DNA from: Paludibacteraceae bacterium
Lineage (GTDB): Bacteria; Bacteroidota; Bacteroidia; Bacteroidales; Paludibacteraceae
Length of the DNA: 64,000 bases
Assembly: GCA_017937025.1 (NCBI GenBank)
Contig: JAGBEJ010000005.1
Coordinates: 186,001-250,000, forward strand
Reading direction: 5' to 3'
Part shown: one piece after another, positions 55,812 to 64,000 of the stretch
Position numbering within the stretch: the first letter of the stretch is position 1
Layout of the letters: every line of letters starts with the position of its first letter
Notes under the pieces: model-generated
Database searches by the model: none
The model's input: the letters and a program-made list of their open reading frames with translations, nothing else
Told to the model about the DNA's origin: nothing
Position numbers and translations under genes: made by a program

Positions 55812-58025
55812 ATGTCTATGAAAGATTTTACACAGATCTTTACATTAGGAAGAAAGGCGAAGGCGGTCATTGTGGCTGCGGCATTTGCGCTTTCTATGCC
55901 GATTGTTTCCGCACAGACGCCAGAAAATGTCATGTGGGGAGACACAATCTTCTTTGAGAACTTCGGTACAGGTACTACTCCTCACGGATTCGGCTCATTC
56001 GCTGATGCGGGACTTTCTTCGCTCAATACGATTTCGTCACTTTATGTGCCTTACGTCTTCGATGAGACTAAGTGGCAATCAACCGACCCTAACTTGCAGA
56101 AAGCAGGTTGTGCTGGCAAGTACGCTTCTTTCGAGGCTGGTCACTACTCTATAGTTGATAATACCAACCGTCTCGACCAGGCTGCCACTCACGACCTCTA
56201 CGGAGGTTCTTCTTGTACGAACCGTGGAAGCGCTGAGCCAAACCGATTCCTTGTGAACAACCTGAAGGACCACACCACTGGAGGCGACGGATATAACGAC
56301 ACTCATACAGCGGTGCTGACTGAAAGCCCTGACGTGGCTTCGGCAAGCAACGGACGATTCCTCGTGGTCAACGGTTCCACAGTCGAGGGTATGGTGTTCA
56401 AGCGCCGTATCAACGAGCTCTGCCGCGACGCCGAGTTCCAGTTCTCTTTCTGGGCAGCGCGTGTGCACTACGACTCTAACAAGAAAGGAAAAGACATAGA
56501 CCTCGGTTGTGAGTTCCAGTTTGAGTTCTGGGCTGAGGATCCAGGAAACGCGATACTCGCCGACGGACTCGCTGCCGCTAACCTGAGCAGCAAGGTGGGA
56601 CAGAACGTAGCTGTGTATAAAACAGCTGCGGATAAAGAAGCTGACACTAAAAGCTATGTGAAACTCCTTGGTGTAACAGACATTCACAGATGTAAGACAG
56701 CATATCTGCCAAACATGGAGGCGGAGCGCAAGACTTCAGTCTCAACTCCGAACAACTGTACAACTTCCGACGGCGCGATAGTTTACACCGACGGCGGAAG
56801 CAACAAGGCATACTACCGCGAGTTCCGCAACGCGCGCATCTATCGTTCAACCTCAGGAAGCAATACATCATACGCAACTAACGGTTCAATCGTGGTGGGC
56901 AGCAACCAGCTGAAGCCTTGTCTTGCCGACAACGGCACACAGATTACAGTGACACTTGATGATGACCTCGTGGATGGCAGTGATAACAACTACGGAACAG
57001 ATTTCAATCTTTACTTTGTGGTGACAGACTATGATGAAGGCGCAGGAGAGCCTGTTGTTCAGTTCTATGCATTTGAAGGCGGCGACTACCACCTCATCTC
57101 AGGACTGACACAGGACGAGATAGACTTCACCGATACTAATATCACATCTTCTGAACTGGAAGGATATGGAGCAACAGTGACAGGCGAGACAGCAAACCTC
57201 TCTGCTTACACTGGAGCCGCAGACCAGTCAACAGTTTACAGCACAATACTTACATATAATACTAGCACCACTGTGGAGAAGAACCCACAGGCACGTTGGG
57301 AGAAGTTCACCGACAAGTTCCGACTCACAGGTCAGGACTACTGCTACATGGTGCTGCGTAACGCATACGGTAAGCAGGACCAGAACGACTTCGCTATCGA
57401 CGACATAAGCTTCGTGCCTCACAACAACTTCAACATCTCTGTGGGCACTGGTACCAACTCTGCTGAGACAGCCTGCTCCGACGGTATCGTCACAGTAAAG
57501 GGTAACGTGAACATCCCTGCGGTGGGCGACATAGTGGATGGCGCTCCATTCACTGCCGCTGACCGCACAGCGCTGCTCAACTATCTGCCTGACTTCGGAT
57601 TCATCTTCGAGGGACAGGAGATTTCGACAGGACTGTGGAAGCAGCTCGGCAACGGAATACCAATGCAGGTGCAGAACGAGAACACAGTGCTCGAGATTAA
57701 CATACCTCTCTCGGAGTACAACCTCTACTCGCACTTCCGCATAGCAGTGTCATCTACCACTTCCGGATTCGCTGGCAAGTGTGTGACAGTGGCTACACCA
57801 AGCACCGAGCGACAGATATTCGGCAAGGCGCCGCAGTTCACCATCTCGGGCGACGATATATGCGAGGAGACGCTCGGAACAGAACACTCGGCTGTATTCA
57901 AGATAACCAAGAACCTCGGAGACGGCGAGACGGCAGCGTGCGCTAAGCCTTGGGCGGTGCGTGTCAAGCAGCCGGACGGCTCGTACAAGTGGTATATACC
58001 AGAAGTGACAGGAACAAAACCTTGA
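55812..58025 (+). CDS. secreted surface protein, lectin-like N-terminal region
   Basis: 737 aa. A long signal peptide (basic to residue 17, hydrophobic 18-31, cleavage after VSA at 34) is followed by a large beta-rich region that starts DTIFFENFGTGT and ends with FAIDDISFVPH (IDDISF at 529-534), a pattern of MAM/concanavalin-like or galactose-binding domains in Bacteroidota exoproteins. Residues about 545-737 form Ig-like strands with paired Cys. No type IX secretion C-terminal domain, LPxTG-like anchor or lipobox is seen; the protein stops soon after one Ig-like segment. A second ATG lies at 55818. The next, much larger surface gene starts 26 bp downstream, so they are likely an operon. Confidence 0.82.
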   Translation: MSMKDFTQIFTLGRKAKAVIVAAAFALSMPIVSAQTPENVMWGDTIFFENFGTGTTPHGFGSFADAGLSSLNTISSLYVPYVFDETKWQSTDPNLQKAGCAGKYASFEAGHYSIVDNTNRLDQAATHDLYGGSSCTNRGSAEPNRFLVNNLKDHTTGGDGYNDTHTAVLTESPDVASASNGRFLVVNGSTVEGMVFKRRINELCRDAEFQFSFWAARVHYDSNKKGKDIDLGCEFQFEFWAEDPGNAILADGLAAANLSSKVGQNVAVYKTAADKEADTKSYVKLLGVTDIHRCKTAYLPNMEAERKTSVSTPNNCTTSDGAIVYTDGGSNKAYYREFRNARIYRSTSGSNTSYATNGSIVVGSNQLKPCLADNGTQITVTLDDDLVDGSDNNYGTDFNLYFVVTDYDEGAGEPVVQFYAFEGGDYHLISGLTQDEIDFTDTNITSSELEGYGATVTGETANLSAYTGAADQSTVYSTILTYNTSTTVEKNPQARWEKFTDKFRLTGQDYCYMVLRNAYGKQDQNDFAIDDISFVPHNNFNISVGTGTNSAETACSDGIVTVKGNVNIPAVGDIVDGAPFTAADRTALLNYLPDFGFIFEGQEISTGLWKQLGNGIPMQVQNENTVLEINIPLSEYNLYSHFRIAVSSTTSGFAGKCVTVATPSTERQIFGKAPQFTISGDDICEETLGTEHSAVFKITKNLGDGETAACAKPWAVRVKQPDGSYKWYIPEVTGTKP

Positions 58026-58051
58026 TTAATAACCTTTAAAAACTTAACATA

Positions 58052-61000
58052 ATGAAAAACGTATTTTTAGAGGTTATCAATTCAGTTAACCTCGTTAACA
58101 AGAAAATGAACGACAATATGAAGTCTTTATTTAGTAAATATATCAAACTGCTCGCGGTGCTCCTGCTTTCTATTGTAGGAGTTGGACAGGCGTGGGGTGC
58201 ATATGATGTGCCGGCTAACGGGACGGTTACTTTGTCAACAAAAGTAAACAATGGAGGCCGTTTTAATGTAGAGGCATCAGGAGTTTACCATTTCCGGCTT
58301 GGTGGTGGCTATTCTTTCGAAAGTGGAAACGGAATTAAAACACAATCTAATCAATGCGGAGTTATATTCTACTTAGATGCTTCCACAGAGATTGAAGTTG
58401 GAATAAAACACACAGAAAGTAAAAATGCGCATGACGTGACGGTGCATGTTTATTCTATTCCAGAGTCTGAGTACAAACAATTTGATGACAACAAAGCAGA
58501 AGCAGCAGAAGGTGATAGAACATTTTCAACAGGTCCTACAACTTCAACTGATAATAGTTTTACGATTTCAGTTGGAGCAAGTACAGCAACATTTACAGGA
58601 ACAAAGACTCTTGCAGCTGGCTATTATGCGGTTGTGCCTGTCGGATCAAAAAGTAAAACGTTTTTTAACTCGATAAAATTCACATCAGCTGCTACTAACT
58701 ATACCGTAACCTACAATGGAAACGGCAATACAGGTGGTACAGCCCCAACAGATGCAAACAGTCCATACGCAGCAAGTTCTACAGTGACTGTGTTGGGTAA
58801 CACAGGTTCCTTGGTAAAAACAGGATATACATTTAATGGATGGAACACAGCAGCAGATGGTTCTGGAACAGACTATGCTGCTGGAGGTACATTTAGTATT
58901 TCTGCTAATACTACATTGTATGCGAAATGGGCAGATGCTGGATGTACATCTCATGCAGTAACTGCAGCTTCAAATAACAATACATGGGGTACTGCAGCCG
59001 CTGCATCAAGTCCTGTTTGTGAGGGAAGCACTACTACTATCACCGCCACTCCAGCGAGCGGCTATCGTGTGTCTAACTGGGCAGTTAGCGGAAATGGTGC
59101 GAGCATCAGTCCTTCAGGCGCAAGCAACAGCACTACAACAACTCTCACAATGGGTACTGCTGATGCGACTGTCACTGCTACATTCGAGGCAATCCCTACT
59201 CACACAGTGACAACATCAACAGAGACTGGCGATAACTCTCAGGGTACAGTTACAGTGACACCAAGCACAGTGGCTGAGGGCGGAACAGCTACAGTGACTG
59301 CGACTCCAGCTTCTGGCTATGTGTTCGATCACTGGGTAGTAACAGGAACAGGTTCTTCAGTTGACGATGCAAGTTCTGCCACAGCGACACTCACTATGGG
59401 TACAGCTAACACTACCGTGACTGCATATTTCAGAAGTTCCGGCGGTGGCGGAGGAGGTACTTTGCCAAGTTGTGGAACAATTTCTATTGATTTCAGTGAT
59501 TCTCAGTGGAGTGGTATAACTAATATAAGTGGTGATGGTTCTGTTGAGGTGCAAAATGGTATCTCGTTCAAATCGTCAGGAACGAAACCTTTTGTGGTTA
59601 ACCAATTAGCTGGTACGATGACTTGGTGTAACAACAATACTTCTAGTGGAAACTATTGGTTAGCTATTCCATTGAGTATAGGTGCTGGAGACGTCGTCGT
59701 TAGTGTAGCTAATGGAACAACAGCTACTCGTTTCAACTACATGTTAAAAGAAGAGAGTAGTATCTCCTTTACTACTGGAGGTTCAGGAAGTTCCTCAACT
59801 TCTGGCTCCCCTTCTACTGTCACACTTTCAGGAAAAGCAGCTGGAAACTATACTTTATATTTGGGAAGACAAGGCTCTGGAAATACAACAGTAAAAACCA
59901 TCACTATTACCGCACCATGTAGTTGTACTTCTCCAGCGAATGCATTGGCATTAGATGCAACTGCGACAGAAATAACAACTTCAGGTTCCTCTACATTGAG
60001 TGTACATGCAGGAACTGGTAATGGCGAGGCTGTTACATATACAGTGACAACCAACCCTGGTAGTGCTGGTAGCGTAACGGCAGGTGGTGTGTTCACCGCT
60101 TCTGCTTCAGGAACGTATGTTGTGACAGCGACTCAAGAAATTTCTGGTGGTGGCGAGTGTGGAGGTACAGCAACTAAAACAATTAATGTCTGCGGTGCTT
60201 CTGTAACAGCTCCAACCATCTCTGATGCGACAGATGATAACAAGGTGACAATCACTGCGGCTGAGGGTACAATATATTACACAACTGATGGTTCTACTCC
60301 TACTTCATCAAGCACAACCATAGCATCAGGTTCTACAATAACTATTGATGCAGACAAGACCATAAAGGCAATAGCAATCAATGCTTGCGGAACATCTTCA
60401 ACCGTAACAACCAAGAATGTTACTTTCAACCCATGTGCTATAGAGACAATGGTTTGGAACAAATCAGTAAATCTGCCAGATGGTACAACTCCAAGTGCCC
60501 TAAGCAGTTTTGAAGATCACGAATCTGTGCTTACAGCAGAGAGAACGGGCACAGCAGCAGAAGGCTCATCGCTTAATAGTGGCACCACATCTGGTTCAAT
60601 GGTGAAGATTTCTCTTGTGAATCCAGCAAACGTGATGGATTATGTTAAGTTTGTCGGAAAAATAGAGGATGCAAATCTTCAGTATTCTACTGATGAGGGA
60701 GCTAACTGGACAACTCTCGCTTCTACTAACACAGGAGGTAATGCTACTTATCAGTTGACTTCGCTTAACGCATCTTCTATTTGGCTGAAGAGCACAGGAA
60801 GTTCCGGCTTCTGGTTGCGTAACATGCAGATAAAAGTCTGCGAGGAGGCTTGTACTCCAGTAGGCGTAGGCACAGAGTTGAGCGCATCAGCTTCAGCGGC
60901 ATCAGTTACTGGCGGCAGCGGAACAGTGACAGTGACACTCTCTGGAGGTAATGGCGGAACAATCGTTCCAGCCACTCCAGCAAACGGAACAATATCGGCA

Positions 61001-64000
61001 GTAGATGCGACACACTTCACATATACTCCAGCAGCTGTGGTTACGCCAACTACAGTGAGACTGACATTCAACCAGGCTAAGTACAGCGGCTACTGTGCCG
61101 GCTCGGCATACGTTGATGTGACAGTGAACCCATCAGCTGACCCAGACATCAAAGTCTCTAAGGGTAGTACGGAGATAGCAGCCGGTTCGTCGGTTGACTT
61201 CACAAATGTGGAGATAGCTTCAGGTGCGAGCACCACAACAACCGAGACTTACACATTCACTATAGAGGATTTCGGTCTCAACGACCTCGAGATAAGCTCA
61301 ATAGTAGTGACAGGCGATGCGTTCTCAGGCGGATGCCCAGGCACTTGTCCAACAGTAAGCAACGGCGGCAGCTCGACATTCACAGTATCTACAGTGACCG
61401 GTCTCGCGCCAGGTACATATAATGGTACAGTGACAATCAACTCGAACGACCCAGACGCAGGCGAGAACCCATATACATTTAATATACGTTATGTTGTAGT
61501 GCCTAAGTACACCGTGACAGTGCAGTTCAAGACTACAACAGGTGTTGATGTCTCAGGCGCAACAGCCACAATCGACGGCAATACGACATCAACCAACCCA
61601 CAGGATGTGCTTGTGGCAGGCGGCTTGCAGACCATCACTTGTACCGAGCCAACAGGATATACGTTCTCTCGTTGGCAGATCGTGGGCGGCGCTTCGTCGA
61701 CTTCGCAGTCGTATGAGTTCAACGTGACAGGCGACATGACTGTCCGCGCGATATATACGGTATCAGAGTGTGAGGAAATAGCACATGCGACGGCTACTTC
61801 TTCTACTACAATGAGTGCATCTGTTGGTTCTGTTTCTGTTTCTTCGCCTTCATCAACAAGCGACCAGCCGGGTGATGGCCATGCAGTCAAGTTGAACTCA
61901 AGCGGCTATGTGGCAGTCACAGCTAAGGCAGGCTCAACTCCAATTGCCGCAGGCGATTCTATAATCGTGACAACATGGGCGAAAGGAACAAATAAGACAC
62001 ATGGTTATTACCTGCATACAAACTCAAGCAACGGCAAAACAGCTTCAAGCCCTACAAACTATGCAGTAACCAGAGGCGTGCTGGATGAAGATTGTATCGA
62101 GAGCGACGGAACAGTGAAAGTATTCCGTGCTTCATCCGATGCTTTCATCGCTTCGGTGGTAATCAAGCGTTGTAATGATAATCCTCCTTTGGATGTGTCA
62201 ATCACTCCAGCTGACAACTCTAACAATGTGGCTGTGAGCAGCAACATCGTGGTTACTCTGCCAGCGGAATTCTATGTGGGCACAGATTGCGACAATTTGG
62301 AATATATTGATTTAAAGACAAATACGACAGCATTTACATCAGATGTCGAGGATGATATTATAGACAATATCAAGATTTACAAGTTCAACGAAGGTACATC
62401 TTCATACGACGATGTGACAAGCTCGTTCTCCGGCGCAGCTGCAGCAACAGCCGGCACAGGCGTGACAGTGACATTCACTCACAGCAGTCCGTTGAGCTAC
62501 TCTTCACAGTATCGTGTCGAGGTTCAGGGTGTAAGCAACGATGAATGTGCAGTAGCTGGCAACATATCAACGTTCATCACTGGCGAGGAGCCACTGCCTC
62601 AGATCACAGTGAAGGACAACGGCGACGTGACAACATTCGCTAACGGCGGTTCGTTGAACGTGGCTAACCTGATGCCAGCCGAGGGATATGGCGATGCAGT
62701 TATAAAGATCTACAACACCGGTACAGTGTCAGGAACACTTGATATATCAAGCATGACAATCACTGGTGATAATGCTTCGATGTTCACTATCCAGAGCTGC
62801 ACCGTGGGCGGCGCAAGCGATATGACTCCATCGCTGACCAAGGGCGGTGACCCAGCAATAGTGACAATACGATTCACTAAGGCTTCGGGCATGGGAACAT
62901 ACCACGCAATACTTAACATAGCGTCTAACTCAACAACTGACGCAGCATTCGCTCTGAACCTGATAGGTACAAAGATTGACTTCGAATTGCCATACGTATA
63001 TGAGTCAGGATGTACTGACCCAGTGGCAGACCCAACTCTGGGAGTTCGTCAGGACTACACAAGAGAGGGCGATGTGCCAAGCCAGATAACAATAGGCGCA
63101 GGCGCTGAGGATTCAGGCGCTGACGCAAACGTGATACCTCACTACTCATTGTGGTCGTCGCTCGGCGGATGCTCGCAGAACGGTGAGTCAGCAATCCGTG
63201 TGGGAGACAAGAAAGAAGGCAAGGCAATCCATATCGACACCGAAGGCAGAGCCATAGGCAATATAACAGTGAAGTGGGCAGCCAACGGTCTGCGTAAGAT
63301 CTCTATTGAGAATGCAGCTGGAATTCCATTCGCACAGTCAATAGGCTGGGAGACATCCAACGAGTGCCACACAACCACAGCGTTCATCAACGATTGTGAG
63401 GTTGCAGGCGGCACAGGAACAGACGAGGTTTACATCCGAGTTTATGGTCCTGAGGATGGTGCTATGGCAGCAATCAGTTATCTGGAGATCACTCCTTGTG
63501 ACCCAGAGATCAAGTCATCGGCTTGCGAGCTGATAAATGTGGAGTCGGCTAACCAGCAGGCTGGAACATCATACACAGCTCAGGGTACCGACGGATTCAT
63601 CGCTGTGACCGACAACTGCGGAGAGGGCGGAACATTCACTCCTACAACGCTCACAGTGAGCAACGGAGCTACAATCTCGCCTAGTGTAGGTGTGGCACAG
63701 ACAATCAACGCACAGGGCTATGTGACATACGTAGTGACAGCAGCCGACGCGATGACCAAGAAGGAATACCATGTATATCCAGAGTGTCAGCCAGTGCTTG
63801 ACAATGGCAACTGCTACGCAAGCGAGATAACAATAAACCCAACTAACGGCGGCGACATATATAAGACAACAGGCGAGGATAAGAAGATAGCCGTAGTGGC
63901 TACAGCTTCCGACCCAGCGACAGCCTGCGGTGTGGTAATGATCGATGGAAATGCCAATGGTGCTAACCATACAGTGCACTATCTGTCAGAAGACGACATA
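58052..64000 (+). CDS. giant multidomain surface protein, 3' end beyond window
   Basis: The frame is open for 1983 codons to the window edge. The signal peptide has its hydrophobic core at about 31-45; starts at 58052, 58106 or 58118 are possible. Domains by eye: an InlB B-repeat/Flg_new module (217-294, with GYTFNGWNTAADGSG and TLYAKWA); two divergent InlB-type repeats (about 324-376 and 385-461); a Gly-rich linker (462-471); a beta-sandwich; an Ig-like domain (about 630-695); a chitobiase C-terminal-like module (720-784, IYYTTDGSTPTSSS); a choice-of-anchor-D-like domain (1030-1147); another InlB-like repeat (1152-1240); a SbsA-type Ig-like domain (1380-1509); and a second anchor-D-like domain (1515-1640). 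It is probably exported to the cell surface as an adhesin or scaffold. The sorting signal, if any, is outside the window. Confidence 0.85.
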   Translation, partial: MKNVFLEVINSVNLVNKKMNDNMKSLFSKYIKLLAVLLLSIVGVGQAWGAYDVPANGTVTLSTKVNNGGRFNVEASGVYHFRLGGGYSFESGNGIKTQSNQCGVIFYLDASTEIEVGIKHTESKNAHDVTVHVYSIPESEYKQFDDNKAEAAEGDRTFSTGPTTSTDNSFTISVGASTATFTGTKTLAAGYYAVVPVGSKSKTFFNSIKFTSAATNYTVTYNGNGNTGGTAPTDANSPYAASSTVTVLGNTGSLVKTGYTFNGWNTAADGSGTDYAAGGTFSISANTTLYAKWADAGCTSHAVTAASNNNTWGTAAAASSPVCEGSTTTITATPASGYRVSNWAVSGNGASISPSGASNSTTTTLTMGTADATVTATFEAIPTHTVTTSTETGDNSQGTVTVTPSTVAEGGTATVTATPASGYVFDHWVVTGTGSSVDDASSATATLTMGTANTTVTAYFRSSGGGGGGTLPSCGTISIDFSDSQWSGITNISGDGSVEVQNGISFKSSGTKPFVVNQLAGTMTWCNNNTSSGNYWLAIPLSIGAGDVVVSVANGTTATRFNYMLKEESSISFTTGGSGSSSTSGSPSTVTLSGKAAGNYTLYLGRQGSGNTTVKTITITAPCSCTSPANALALDATATEITTSGSSTLSVHAGTGNGEAVTYTVTTNPGSAGSVTAGGVFTASASGTYVVTATQEISGGGECGGTATKTINVCGASVTAPTISDATDDNKVTITAAEGTIYYTTDGSTPTSSSTTIASGSTITIDADKTIKAIAINACGTSSTVTTKNVTFNPCAIETMVWNKSVNLPDGTTPSALSSFEDHESVLTAERTGTAAEGSSLNSGTTSGSMVKISLVNPANVMDYVKFVGKIEDANLQYSTDEGANWTTLASTNTGGNATYQLTSLNASSIWLKSTGSSGFWLRNMQIKVCEEACTPVGVGTELSASASAASVTGGSGTVTVTLSGGNGGTIVPATPANGTISAVDATHFTYTPAAVVTPTTVRLTFNQAKYSGYCAGSAYVDVTVNPSADPDIKVSKGSTEIAAGSSVDFTNVEIASGASTTTTETYTFTIEDFGLNDLEISSIVVTGDAFSGGCPGTCPTVSNGGSSTFTVSTVTGLAPGTYNGTVTINSNDPDAGENPYTFNIRYVVVPKYTVTVQFKTTTGVDVSGATATIDGNTTSTNPQDVLVAGGLQTITCTEPTGYTFSRWQIVGGASSTSQSYEFNVTGDMTVRAIYTVSECEEIAHATATSSTTMSASVGSVSVSSPSSTSDQPGDGHAVKLNSSGYVAVTAKAGSTPIAAGDSIIVTTWAKGTNKTHGYYLHTNSSNGKTASSPTNYAVTRGVLDEDCIESDGTVKVFRASSDAFIASVVIKRCNDNPPLDVSITPADNSNNVAVSSNIVVTLPAEFYVGTDCDNLEYIDLKTNTTAFTSDVEDDIIDNIKIYKFNEGTSSYDDVTSSFSGAAAATAGTGVTVTFTHSSPLSYSSQYRVEVQGVSNDECAVAGNISTFITGEEPLPQITVKDNGDVTTFANGGSLNVANLMPAEGYGDAVIKIYNTGTVSGTLDISSMTITGDNASMFTIQSCTVGGASDMTPSLTKGGDPAIVTIRFTKASGMGTYHAILNIASNSTTDAAFALNLIGTKIDFELPYVYESGCTDPVADPTLGVRQDYTREGDVPSQITIGAGAEDSGADANVIPHYSLWSSLGGCSQNGESAIRVGDKKEGKAIHIDTEGRAIGNITVKWAANGLRKISIENAAGIPFAQSIGWETSNECHTTTAFINDCEVAGGTGTDEVYIRVYGPEDGAMAAISYLEITPCDPEIKSSACELINVESANQQAGTSYTAQGTDGFIAVTDNCGEGGTFTPTTLTVSNGATISPSVGVAQTINAQGYVTYVVTAADAMTKKEYHVYPECQPVLDNGNCYASEITINPTNGGDIYKTTGEDKKIAVVATASDPATACGVVMIDGNANGANHTVHYLSEDDI

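Noticed and set aside
58446..59210. Short plus-strand frames inside the giant gene
   Set aside because: They are in another frame from the 1983-codon open frame, which carries the recognisable repeat domains.

Overview
The window comes from a member of the Bacteroidota, most likely order Bacteroidales. Three things support this. Promoters follow the Bacteroidota pattern (TTG or TTTG, about 19-21 nt, then TAnnTTTG). The gene orders of the division/cell-wall (dcw) cluster and of the fused str-S10-spc-alpha ribosomal cluster are those of Bacteroidales. A compact MenE, an N-terminal-rubredoxin (reverse) rubrerythrin, DUF6515-like and very large Ig-like surface proteins are also typical. No species can be named from the sequence alone. 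I see no tRNA, rRNA, phage, transposase or CRISPR array.

Layout. (1) 1-5700: menaquinone pathway. menI-menF-menD-menB lie in one tightly overlapping minus-strand operon. menC (cut by the window edge) and menE run the other way and meet menB tail to tail. (2) 5.8-13.6 kb: mixed housekeeping genes: coaX, a coiled-coil lipoprotein, an M28-fold protein with a degraded metal site, pgeF, a perR-rubrerythrin pair, and alaS. (3) 13.7-19.0 kb: an M23 endopeptidase, a bifunctional (p)ppGpp enzyme, a serine-rich DUF6515-like secreted protein and a PlsC/GlsA-like acyltransferase. (4) 19.2-36 kb: the complete dcw cluster mraZ-rsmH-ftsL-ftsI-murE-mraY-murD-ftsW-murG-murC-ftsQ-ftsA-ftsZ, followed by an RluA-type pseudouridine synthase. 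It is preceded by a promoter and a three-repeat candidate MraZ operator. A convergent LMW phosphatase closes the block. (5) 36.6-54.9 kb: about 18 kb of co-directional translation genes, rpsL-rpsG-fusA, then rpsJ through rplQ, including secY, map, infA, rpmJ and rpoA, closed by a strong terminator. Two genes too short for routine ORF calling (rpmD, rpmJ) are annotated. (6) 54.9-55.8 kb: a gene-free array of ten 29-nt palindromic repeats with exchangeable palindromic cores. (7) 55.8-64 kb: two secreted surface proteins in tandem. The second is at least 1983 residues and runs off the window.

How the parts fit together: regions 3 and 4 form a cell-envelope growth block covering precursor synthesis, septal synthesis, division ring and hydrolase. 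Region 5 is the protein-synthesis core with secretion (SecY) and N-terminal processing (Map). The menaquinone operon supplies the quinone for anaerobic respiration, and the PerR/rubrerythrin pair handles peroxide in an anaerobe. The least explained part is the hairpin array directly upstream of the surface-protein genes. Its arms are conserved while its cores are swapped as whole palindromes, and seven consecutive units alternate strictly between two core types.
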